Shown: positions 53,705 through 61,666 of the stretch, one piece after another
Numbering within the stretch: the first letter of the stretch is position 1
How the letters are laid out: every line of letters starts with the position of its first letter
Origin: Amycolatopsis echigonensis
GTDB lineage: Bacteria > Actinomycetota > Actinomycetes > Mycobacteriales > Pseudonocardiaceae
Assembly: GCF_014174495.1 (NCBI RefSeq)
Contig: NZ_JACJHR010000026.1
Span: forward strand, 46,449 to 110,448
Direction of reading: 5' to 3'
Length of the DNA stretch: 64,000 nt
The notes under the pieces: generated by a model
Seen by the model: only the letters and a program-made list of their open reading frames with translations
What the model was told of the DNA's origin: nothing
The model's database searches: none
Position numbers and translations under genes: made by a program

Positions 53705-54883
53705 GTGCCCGTCGCGTTGCTCGCGCTCGCCGTCGGTGCCTTCGGCATCGGGACCACCGAGTTCGTGATGATGGGTGTGCTGCCTCTGACCGCCGCGGAC
53801 TTCCACATCGACATCCCGTCCGCGGGCTACTTCATCTCCGCCTACGCGCTCGGCGTGGTGATCGGCGCACCGCTGCTTACCGCGCTGGCCGTCCGGTTGC
53901 CGCGCAAAACCATGCTGCTGGCGATGATGGGCCTGTTCACGGTCGGCAACGCGCTGTTCGCGCTCTCGCCGAACCAGGACTTCGGCATCGCGTTCCGGTT
54001 CCTCGCCGGCCTGCCGCACGGCGCGTTCTTCGGCGCGGGCGCGGTCGTCGCGTCCAGCCTCGCGCAGCCGGGCCAGCGCGCGAAGGCCGTGTCGATGATG
54101 TTCATGGGACTGACGCTGGCGAACGTCATCGGCGTTCCGCTCGGCACGTTGCTCGGCCAGCAGGTCGGCTGGCGCGCGACGTTCGGCGTCGTCGCGGTGA
54201 TCGGCCTGCTCGCGATCGCCGCGATCGCGAAACTGGTGCCGCACCAGGGCCGCCCGGCCGATCCGTCGATCCGCGGCGAACTCGGCGCGTTCCGCCGCCC
54301 GCAGGTGTGGCTGGCGCTGGCGATCGTGATGTTCGGTCTCGGCGGCGTGTTCGCCTGCATGTCCTACATCGCGCCGATGCTGACCGACGTCGCCGGATAC
54401 TCGCCCGCCAACGTCACGGTGCTGCTTTCGCTGGCCGGGGTCGGCATGACGATCGGCAACTACCTCGGCGGACGGCTCGCGGACAAGGCATTGATGCCGA
54501 GCCTGTACGTCGCGCTGCTCGCGCTGGCCACCGTGCTCGCGATCTTCACCGTGACCGCGCAGGGCAAGGTCGGCGCGGCTGTCACGATCTTCTTCGTGGG
54601 CGTCGCGGGCTTCATGATCGGCCCGATGATGCAGGCGCGGATCATGGAGAAGGCGGGCGGCACGCCGTCGCTGGTCTCGGCCGCGGTGCAGTCGGCGTTC
54701 AACATCGCCAACTCGATCGGCGCGTACCTCGGCGGCCTGGTCATCGCGGGCGGCCTCGGTCTGCTGGCCCCGAACTGGGTCGGCGCGCTGCTTGCCGTGC
54801 TCGGCGTGTCGATCGCCGCGGTGTCCGGATTGCTGGACCGGCGCGAGGCACGGGTCCAGAAGGAACTCGCGCTCGCGTCCTGA
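53705..54883 (+). CDS. MFS transporter, chloramphenicol-exporter/AraJ-like
   Basis: A 392-residue DHA1 transporter with twelve spans. It opens LLALAVGAFGIGTTEFVMMGVLPLTAADFHID, typical of the Cml/AraJ group. The motif C-like stretch GLTLANVIGVPLGTLLGQQ is in span 5. Such proteins export chloramphenicol, arabinose or other small molecules; the substrate is not determined by sequence. GTG start with GGAAGGGAG upstream. The 8-bp palindrome AAGCGCTT lies in its leader at 53643-53650. Confidence 0.88.
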   Translation: MPVALLALAVGAFGIGTTEFVMMGVLPLTAADFHIDIPSAGYFISAYALGVVIGAPLLTALAVRLPRKTMLLAMMGLFTVGNALFALSPNQDFGIAFRFLAGLPHGAFFGAGAVVASSLAQPGQRAKAVSMMFMGLTLANVIGVPLGTLLGQQVGWRATFGVVAVIGLLAIAAIAKLVPHQGRPADPSIRGELGAFRRPQVWLALAIVMFGLGGVFACMSYIAPMLTDVAGYSPANVTVLLSLAGVGMTIGNYLGGRLADKALMPSLYVALLALATVLAIFTVTAQGKVGAAVTIFFVGVAGFMIGPMMQARIMEKAGGTPSLVSAAVQSAFNIANSIGAYLGGLVIAGGLGLLAPNWVGALLAVLGVSIAAVSGLLDRREARVQKELALAS

Positions 54884-54890
54884 GGGCTGC

Positions 54891-55202
54891 TCAGGAGGAG
54901 GCGTCGAACGGGCCGCCGACGATCGTCAGCGAGATATAGAGCACCGCGGCGCACAACGCGCCGTAGGTGAGGATGTCGACGGCCTTGCCGCGAATCGCGA
55001 GCAGCCCGGCGCGCTCCTCCGGCAGTACCGCGCGCAGCACCCCGGCTACGAACAGGGCCACGCCGACCAGCACCGCGCCCTCGCGCCAGTGGTACTGGAC
55101 AGCGCGCACCACGGCCGCGGCCAGCAGCAGCAGGATCACCGCGAACGGCGCGTGAACGAGCCAGGGGCGATCGCCGCGGTGCCGTTGCCCGGTCATCGCC
55201 AT
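54891..55202 (-). CDS. DUF3017 membrane protein
   Basis: A 103-residue protein with three membrane spans: WLVHAPFAVILLLLAAAVV, AVLVGVALFVAGVLRAVL and ILTYGALCAAVLYISLTIV. PEERAGLLAIRGKAVDILTYG is the DUF3017 signature. It directly follows folD (its start overlaps the folD stop), which is the common order in actinobacteria. Function unknown. Confidence 0.85.
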   Translation of the reverse strand: MAMTGQRHRGDRPWLVHAPFAVILLLLAAAVVRAVQYHWREGAVLVGVALFVAGVLRAVLPEERAGLLAIRGKAVDILTYGALCAAVLYISLTIVGGPFDASS

Positions 55203-56065
55203 CAGCGCGCGGCCGCGCGTTCCGCAGCCTCGACCACGTTGGTCACCAGCATCGCCCGCGTCATCGGGCCCACGCCGCCGGGGTTCGGCGACAGCCAGCC
55301 TGCCACCTCGGCGACCGCCGGGTCGACGTCGCCGGTGAGCTTGCCGTCGACGTGCGAAACGCCGACGTCCAGCACTGCCGCACCGGGTTTGACCATGTCC
55401 GGTTTGATGATCCCCGGCACACCCGCCGCGGCGACCACGATGTCCGCGCGGCGCACTTCGGCGGCGAGGTCACGGGTGCCGGTGTGGCAGAGCGTGACGG
55501 TGGAGTTTTCGCTGCGCCGGGTGAGCAGCAAGCCGAGCGTGCGGCCGACGGTGATGCCGCGGCCGACGACGGTGACCTGCGCGCCGTTCAGCTCGACACC
55601 GTGCCGCTTGAGCAGCTCGATGATTCCGTACGGGGTGCACGGCAGCGCGCCCGGTTCGCCGAGCACGAGCCGGCCGAGGCTGATCGGCGCGAGGCCGTCG
55701 GCGTCCTTCTCCGGGTCGATGCGCTCGAGGACGCGGTTCGCGTCGAGGTGCTTCGGCAGCGGCAGCTGGACGAGGTAGCCGTGGCAGGCCGGATCGGCGT
55801 TCAGCTCGTCGATGACGGCCTCGAGCTTCTCCTGCGAGATGTCCGCGGGCAGGTCGCGGCGGATCGAGTTGACGCCGATCTTCGCGCTGTCCGCGTGCTT
55901 CATCTTCACGTAGGAGTGGGAACCGGGGTCGTCGCCGACCAGCACCGTGCCCAGCCCAGGGGTGATCCCCTTCTCCGCGAGCGCGGCCACCCTCGGGCGC
56001 AGCTCTGCGAAAATGGCGTTCTTCGTGGCCTTGCCGTCGAGAATCTTCGCCGTCACGGCGGCCAT
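55202..56065 (-). CDS. folD: Methylenetetrahydrofolate dehydrogenase/cyclohydrolase
   Basis: A 287-residue bifunctional enzyme. The active-site Lys is in [14 protein letters not shown], the substrate motif is [11 protein letters not shown], and the cofactor motif is [16 protein letters not shown], with Gly where other FolDs have Ser. It interconverts methylene-, methenyl- and formyl-tetrahydrofolate using NADP. Start ATG at 56065 ([18 protein letters not shown]). DUF3017 follows with a one-base overlap. Confidence 0.95.
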   Translation of the reverse strand: MAAVTAKILDGKATKNAIFAELRPRVAALAEKGITPGLGTVLVGDDPGSHSYVKMKHADSAKIGVNSIRRDLPADISQEKLEAVIDELNADPACHGYLVQLPLPKHLDANRVLERIDPEKDADGLAPISLGRLVLGEPGALPCTPYGIIELLKRHGVELNGAQVTVVGRGITVGRTLGLLLTRRSENSTVTLCHTGTRDLAAEVRRADIVVAAAGVPGIIKPDMVKPGAAVLDVGVSHVDGKLTGDVDPAVAEVAGWLSPNPGGVGPMTRAMLVTNVVEAAERAAAR

Positions 56066-56321
56066 TGTCGCAGAGCCGCCGGAGGCTGCCGGTCAGGAGT
56101 GGGTTCTGCACTCTGTGTGCCCGCGACACCACCCGATCGGCCCGCGCGTCTTCCGTCGAATCAGCCGTCCCGGGTCTTAAACTGGAGACGCTCCACCGCA
56201 TCACCCACCCGGGCGTGTGACCCGTGCCATATCGCGTCCGCCGAGGTCAGCGCGCTCGTCCGCCGGCCCGAGGGTGGCAAAAGCCCTATGCGGGGTGCGT
56301 TCGTGCGCGCGAACAGTCAAA

Positions 56322-59300
56322 ATGTTCTCTGTGGCACAACCGACGACGCAGCTGAACGCGACGGAGCAGGACACTCTGGTCAAGCAGATCGGACTGGCCC
56401 TGCTTCGCGCCGCCCCCCGCGACTGGCGCAAAGTCTCCGCGGAGTACCGAGCCGTCGGCAGGTACCACGAGCTGACCGGCGAGATCGTGCTCGAGGACGG
56501 CTCCACGCAGGAATGGATCGCGACGCACGACATCGCGACCCTCTTCGGGAGGCTCCGCGCAGGCATGTACCGCGACGGCCGCGGCACGTGGTTCAACGCG
56601 CGCTACCAGCTGGACCACCCCTCCAGCTACAACCTCGAGTACAACCGCGACGAGCCGGCGTGGCACCTCGCCCCGCCGCCGCAGGCGTACTCCGACGAGC
56701 TGCGCATGTTCCCGCGCACCGAGGAGAACGTGCCGGAGTGGCTGATCCGCCGGATGTCCGGCCTCGGCCCGGAACAGCCCGGACCGCACTTCCGCATCGC
56801 ACGGATCTTCGACACCATCGGCCCCGCCGGCCGCCCCGTCATCAACCGTCCTGACCTGGACGTCGACGAGCAGGACCGGCTGCTGGACTACCTCGACCAC
56901 GCACCCGTCGTGGTCCAGGACCGCGGCTACGACATCGACCGGCTCGCGCAGACCCCCGAAGCGACGGTCCCAGTCGCCTTCCACAGCGACGGCCACTGGA
57001 TCTGGCCTGCCGCGGTGAACTTCTACCTCCGCACGTACGGCGTCTCGCCGGAAGCGGACCTGATCGAGCACATCCGTGCGAACGGCTTCCAGCTTCCGCA
57101 GGTGGACGACCTGACCCTGCAGGGAGCGGCCGCGTATCTGACCCGTGGAAGCCAGACCCCGCAGCAGCGACCCGCTCCCGGGGGCGGTCCTGGTGCCGGT
57201 GGTCCTGGTGCCGGTGGCCCTGGTGCCGGTGGTCCCGGGGCTGGTGGTCCCGGGGCTGGTGGTCCCGGTGGTCCCGCGGCTGGTGGCCCCGGTGCCCCCG
57301 GTGCCGGTGCTCCTGGTCCGGGCGGACCTGGCGCCGTTGGCCCTGCCGCGGCTGGTCCTGGCGGCCCTGGTGCCGGTGGGCCTGGCGGACCGGGTTCGGC
57401 TGGCGGGCCCGGTGGTCCTGGCGGTGCTGGAGCTCCGGGCGGTCCTGGCGGCGCGGGCAGCGCCGGTGGCCCCGGTACGCCGGGCGGACCGGGCGCTGGC
57501 GGACCGAACGGCATCGCCGGACCCGGCGGACCCGGTGCCCCGGGCGGTCCCGGCGGCGAATTCGACGGCAACGGGCCTCGTTCCGGCGGCCCTGGTGGCG
57601 AGTTCGACGCCAACGGACCTGGTTCCGGCCGCCCCGGCGCTGACGGACCCGGTTCCGGAAGGCCTGGCGGCTCTGGCGCAGCCGGAGTCGGCGCAGCCGC
57701 GGCCGGACTCGGCGCGGCAGGTCTCGGAGCAGCCGCGCTCGGCGCGGCAGGCGGGTCCCACGGGCCCAGCCAGCCCAGCGGACCGGGCAATCCCGACGAC
57801 TTCCGCCCAGCCGACGAATTCGCCAGGCCCGGCACAGCCGGTGGGCCGAACGGTCCTGGCCCCGACGGTTTCGACTCGGCAAACGAGTTCGGCGCCCCCG
57901 GCTCCCGCAGGCCCGGCGCGACCGGCGGCCCAGGCGGCCCCGCTCCCGACCGGCGCGGCCCTGCCGACGAATTCGACAGCCCCGGTTCCGGCAGGCCCAG
58001 CGCAGCTGGCCGACCCGACGGTCCCGACAACTTCCACCCGGCCAACGAATTCGACAGCCCCGGTTCCGGCAGGCCCAGCGCGGCTGGCCGACCGGACAGT
58101 CCCGACAACTTCCACTCAGCCGACGAATTCGGCGAGCCCGGCGCAACGGACGAACCCGGCTTCGACGATCGCGGCGCACACAGCGGCTCGGAGGATCACT
58201 TCGAGCCCAATGCGCCAGCCCACGGCGGTTCGGACCGGCGCGACCGGCCTGGTCCGCAGCAGGGCGCTCCGGGTGCCGCAGGCGGGCCAGGCGCGCCGAG
58301 CGCTCCGCAGGGCACGCGAGTGTCCGGCCCGGACAGCCCCGGCGGGGCGCACGGCCTGGGCGTCGCCGCTGCCGCGGCAGGGGCGGCGGGAGTCGCGGGC
58401 GCAGTGGGAGCCGCCGCGAGCCACGCTCACGCCGCACCCGGCTCCGACGAGCACCCCGACGCGTCCGGCTACGACGACCGAGCCCACGACGCCGTCGGTT
58501 ACGCCGACCCAGGCCACCACGACGCTGGCTACGACCAGCAAGGTCACCCCGACGCCGACCAGCACGGTCATGCCGCCGGTTACGACCAGCACGGCCACGC
58601 GGAGGACTACGACCGGCAAGACCGCGGCGAAGGCCAGCAAGGCCACGGCGAGCACTACGACCAGCACGACGAGGGTTACGAAGAGCCTGGCCACGACGGC
58701 GGCTACCGCGCGCCCCACGGCGAGTACGACGAATCCGCACCGCACGACGCCCGCGGATACGACGCCGAGCCGTACGACGAGAGCGGTTACTCCGACCAGC
58801 ACGGGTACGAGGACGCCGCATCCCACGAGGCGTACGCCGAGCCGCACGGATACGACGAAACCGCTGGTCAGCACAGCCATGCCGAAGCTGGTTACGACGT
58901 GCCCGCGCACCACGCCGACGCCCGCAACCGCGACGCGGCGGGCGACTACGACGACGACCACGGGTACGACGACCACCTCGACGCCCACGGGAGCAAGGTC
59001 CCCGGCGTCAGCGCGTTCGAGCAGCCCGCTGCCCCGAACGCGGAGGACGGGCTGGTCGGCGCGGATGGCCTCATCGGTGCCGACGGGCTCATCGGCGCGG
59101 ACAGCTCCGCCGACGAACCCGCCGCCCCGAACCGGCACAACGCCGAGCCGGACGCGGGCCGTCGCAGCGCGGCATCGGACGACGTCCGCGCTGGCGATCA
59201 GGAAGGTGGCCGTCGGCGAGCCCAACCGGACACCGAAGCGGACGACAGCCGTCGGGAAGACGTGCGGCTGAACGCCGAGGACGGCGGACGGCGCGGTGCC

Positions 59301-60920
59301 GAACCCGAGGGCCAGGCCGAACCAGCGGACGAGCACGGCAGCCACGTCGGCGCGGCTGCCGCCGGGGTCGCCGCGGCCGGCGGGTTGGCCGCCGCGGGTC
59401 TTGCCGCCGCGCACGGCCGGGGTCGCCAGAAGGAGGCCGAGGGTCGCCACGGCACCGCGCCGGAGCGTCCCGCGGAGCCGCCGTTCGAGCAGGACTTCGA
59501 CGACGCGCAGTACGACCGCCGCGACGAAGGCCATTACGACGACGACCACACCGACGTCCACCACGACCTCGTCTCCGGCCGCAACGGCACCGGTCCGGGC
59601 CACGCGGACGCCGACGAGGACGACACCGACGTCCACCAGCCGGTCGACGCCGAGGAGCCGGTGCTCTTCACGCACGGCAACGAACCGTCCCGCGGCGACG
59701 ACGAGCAGCGTGCCGAACTGTTCACGCACTCCAGTGGGTACGAGGACGACAACCGCCGCGAGGCCGAGTACGACGCGGGCCCGCCCACCGCGATGATCAT
59801 GCCGGGGTCCGAGATCCCCGGCGGGCTTCCGGTGCCGGAGATGCCGGTGCCCCCGCCGTCCGGCGGGCGGCGCGCGGCACGGGAGCAGGCCGAACCGGCT
59901 CCGGTCGCCCGGCGGGAACAGCCTGTCCAGCCGGAGCTGGCCGAACTTCAGACGAAGCTCGACGAGCTGAACGTGCCCGAGGCCGCGTACCGGCTCGGCG
60001 GCCCCACCGAACGCGGGTGGAGCGTCGAGCAGGTGGGCGAAGGCTGGCGCGTCGGCTGGTACGACGGCGAGCTGATCAACCCGGCGGTGTTCGGCGACGC
60101 GGAGGACGCCGCGGCGTTCATGCTCGGCAAGGTGCTGCTGCACCCCGACGGGTACGTCGCGGCGGGAGCTCCCGTGCCGGCTGCGCAGCCAGTCGCGAAC
60201 GCGCCGAAGCCGCCGGTGGTGGCGACGTTGTCGCCCGAGGTCGCGACGGGCTCGTTCCCGGTCCGGCCGCGCGAGAACGTGCCGCCGCAGGAACAGACCG
60301 CGTTCACGCCAGCCGATCAGCTGCTGGCCGACGACGAACCACCGTCCCGGCAGACCCCGCCGCCAGCCTCGCCGGCGCAGGTCTCGGCACCGGTGAGCCC
60401 ACCGACCCAGGTGGCTCCTCCAGTCGGTGCCCCGCCGACGCAGGTCGCCTCGCCGGTCAGCGCACCGCCCACCCAGGTCGCCCAGCCGGTCAGCCCGCCG
60501 CCGCGGCGGGAACCGCCGGCCCGGCGCGAGGAACCGGTGCGCGCCAACGGAACCGGCGGCAGCGGGCAGTGGCCGATCGCGCCGCTGTCCGGCGAGCCCC
60601 CGCTGACCCTGTTCCGCGGCAAGGAACTGCGCGAACTGCCCGCGGGCAGCGAGCTGGACCGCTTCGGCGGCCCGAACGGCAACCTGACCTACGCGGCGGG
60701 CACCCCGTTCGAGGAGCGTTCGCTGGTGCCGGAGTGGGTGAACCGGCCGTACCACGTGTACCGGGTGCAGCGGCCGCTCGAAACCCTGGCCGGGGTCGCG
60801 ATCCCGTGGTTCAACCAGCCGGGCGGCGGGTCGGCCTACCTGCTTCCGGCGAGCATCGAAGAACTGCTCGCCGAGGGCGATCTGATCGAACTCGACCCGG
60901 GCGAACCGCCGATCGACTGA
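56322..60920 (+). CDS. Giant TNT-domain (NAD+ glycohydrolase toxin-like) protein with repeat linker
   Basis: A 1532-residue protein. Residues about 12-115 form a conserved domain (LVKQIGLALLRAAPRDWRKV, then a Trp/Tyr-rich beta region) resembling DUF600/YezG-type folds. Residues 120-280 hold a second globular part with DGHWIWPAAVNFYLRTYGV. About 285-1200 is low complexity: GAGGP repeats, 26-residue repeats, Ala/Gly stretches and a His/Tyr/Asp-rich segment. A small domain lies near 1206-1280. The final 105 residues match the tuberculosis necrotizing toxin fold: DRFGG, AGTPFEERSLVP, YHVYRV, IPWFNQPGGG. ATG 56322; GTG 56331 is possible. No signal peptide is visible. Confidence 0.8.
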   Translation: MFSVAQPTTQLNATEQDTLVKQIGLALLRAAPRDWRKVSAEYRAVGRYHELTGEIVLEDGSTQEWIATHDIATLFGRLRAGMYRDGRGTWFNARYQLDHPSSYNLEYNRDEPAWHLAPPPQAYSDELRMFPRTEENVPEWLIRRMSGLGPEQPGPHFRIARIFDTIGPAGRPVINRPDLDVDEQDRLLDYLDHAPVVVQDRGYDIDRLAQTPEATVPVAFHSDGHWIWPAAVNFYLRTYGVSPEADLIEHIRANGFQLPQVDDLTLQGAAAYLTRGSQTPQQRPAPGGGPGAGGPGAGGPGAGGPGAGGPGAGGPGGPAAGGPGAPGAGAPGPGGPGAVGPAAAGPGGPGAGGPGGPGSAGGPGGPGGAGAPGGPGGAGSAGGPGTPGGPGAGGPNGIAGPGGPGAPGGPGGEFDGNGPRSGGPGGEFDANGPGSGRPGADGPGSGRPGGSGAAGVGAAAAGLGAAGLGAAALGAAGGSHGPSQPSGPGNPDDFRPADEFARPGTAGGPNGPGPDGFDSANEFGAPGSRRPGATGGPGGPAPDRRGPADEFDSPGSGRPSAAGRPDGPDNFHPANEFDSPGSGRPSAAGRPDSPDNFHSADEFGEPGATDEPGFDDRGAHSGSEDHFEPNAPAHGGSDRRDRPGPQQGAPGAAGGPGAPSAPQGTRVSGPDSPGGAHGLGVAAAAAGAAGVAGAVGAAASHAHAAPGSDEHPDASGYDDRAHDAVGYADPGHHDAGYDQQGHPDADQHGHAAGYDQHGHAEDYDRQDRGEGQQGHGEHYDQHDEGYEEPGHDGGYRAPHGEYDESAPHDARGYDAEPYDESGYSDQHGYEDAASHEAYAEPHGYDETAGQHSHAEAGYDVPAHHADARNRDAAGDYDDDHGYDDHLDAHGSKVPGVSAFEQPAAPNAEDGLVGADGLIGADGLIGADSSADEPAAPNRHNAEPDAGRRSAASDDVRAGDQEGGRRRAQPDTEADDSRREDVRLNAEDGGRRGAEPEGQAEPADEHGSHVGAAAAGVAAAGGLAAAGLAAAHGRGRQKEAEGRHGTAPERPAEPPFEQDFDDAQYDRRDEGHYDDDHTDVHHDLVSGRNGTGPGHADADEDDTDVHQPVDAEEPVLFTHGNEPSRGDDEQRAELFTHSSGYEDDNRREAEYDAGPPTAMIMPGSEIPGGLPVPEMPVPPPSGGRRAAREQAEPAPVARREQPVQPELAELQTKLDELNVPEAAYRLGGPTERGWSVEQVGEGWRVGWYDGELINPAVFGDAEDAAAFMLGKVLLHPDGYVAAGAPVPAAQPVANAPKPPVVATLSPEVATGSFPVRPRENVPPQEQTAFTPADQLLADDEPPSRQTPPPASPAQVSAPVSPPTQVAPPVGAPPTQVASPVSAPPTQVAQPVSPPPRREPPARREEPVRANGTGGSGQWPIAPLSGEPPLTLFRGKELRELPAGSELDRFGGPNGNLTYAAGTPFEERSLVPEWVNRPYHVYRVQRPLETLAGVAIPWFNQPGGGSAYLLPASIEELLAEGDLIELDPGEPPID
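57175..57600 (+). repeat. Gly-Pro 15-bp repeat tract inside the TNT gene
   Basis: Runs of a 15-base unit coding GAGGP (for example GGTGCCGGTGGCCCT) repeat many times, then degrade into GGPGG/GAPG variants. The codons vary at third positions, so the repeat is maintained partly at protein level. It forms a flexible collagen-like linker. Confidence 0.85.
57969..58124 (+). repeat. 78-bp direct repeat (26 residues) inside the TNT gene
   Basis: Two nearly identical 78-base copies begin at 57969 and 58047 with GAATTCGACAGCCCCGG. Each encodes EFDSPGSGRPSAAGRPD followed by PDNFH. Partial, older copies occur upstream (around 57815-57965). The high identity points to recent duplication. Confidence 0.85.
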
Positions 60921-60926
60921 GGACGC

Positions 60927-60964
60927 GGAAAAGGGGCGGGGCCAGCGGGCTTCGCCCCTTTTCC
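60927..60964. terminator. Terminator between the TNT and pentapeptide genes
   Basis: GGAAAAGGGGCG (60927-60938) and CGCCCCTTTTCC (60953-60964) form a 12-bp stem between convergent genes. The arms carry A and T runs, so it can act in both directions. Confidence 0.85.
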
Positions 60965-60988
60965 GTGCCCGGAAGAGCTGGAAGCGCG

Positions 60989-61576
60989 CTACTTGACGAC
61001 CAAGCCATTGGCCGCGGCGAACGCCACCGCCAGTTCGACGTCCACGTAAGCGCCGCGCAAGTCCGCCTGCACGAGCCCGTTCGCGTCGACCACCGCGCCG
61101 CGCAGATCGGCTCCGGAAAACCTCGTGCCGAGCATCCGGGACCCGGACAGATCCGTGCCCCGCAGATCGGAATCCGTCAGATCCGCCTCGTTGAGGTTCA
61201 CTTCCCGCATCCGCAGACCGGACAGGTCCAGTTTCCGCAACCGGCCGCGCGCGAATGACGCCAGCGACAGATCGCATTCGGTCAGCGCGATCCCGGTGTA
61301 GCGACAGTCCACAAAGGACGAACCAAGCAGCGAGCACGACGACCATCGGCTGTCGGCGAGCACCGAGCGGTCGAACGTGCACGAGCGGAACGCCGACGCG
61401 TCGTGCCGCGAACCGGCGAGGTCGACCTTGGTGAAGTCGCAATTGTCGAAAGTGCAGCCGCGAGTGCGCAGGTCGCGCAGGTCCGCCTCGGTGAAATCGC
61501 AACCCGCGAACTGGCGTTTTTCCCACCACTGGCCGGAAAGTCGCGCTTCGGTGTAGTCCTCGCCGGTCTCCGTCAC
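60989..61576 (-). CDS. Pentapeptide-repeat protein
   Basis: A 195-residue protein built almost wholly of A(D/N)LxX five-residue repeats (CDFTEADLRDLRTRGCTFDNCDFTKVDLAGS, DLRGTDLSGSRMLGTRFSGADLRGA), forming a right-handed quadrilateral beta-helix. Proteins of this type can mimic DNA and protect gyrase (Qnr/MfpA), but many have other roles; nothing here decides. It is convergent with the TNT gene with a terminator between, so it is not an obvious immunity partner by operon logic. Confidence 0.88.
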   Translation of the reverse strand: MTETGEDYTEARLSGQWWEKRQFAGCDFTEADLRDLRTRGCTFDNCDFTKVDLAGSRHDASAFRSCTFDRSVLADSRWSSCSLLGSSFVDCRYTGIALTECDLSLASFARGRLRKLDLSGLRMREVNLNEADLTDSDLRGTDLSGSRMLGTRFSGADLRGAVVDANGLVQADLRGAYVDVELAVAFAAANGLVVK

Positions 61577-61666
61577 CCCGACAGGATGACATCAGCCCCG
61601 GTGCCGCCTCGTCGACGGGGTGGCTGCGAGTCGCCACAAGGCGTGTGTCCACGAACTGTCCGCGGG

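Noticed and set aside
60989..61576. Pentapeptide-repeat gene as the immunity partner of the TNT protein
   Set aside because: It is convergent and separated by a bidirectional terminator; pentapeptide proteins are not known TNT inhibitors.
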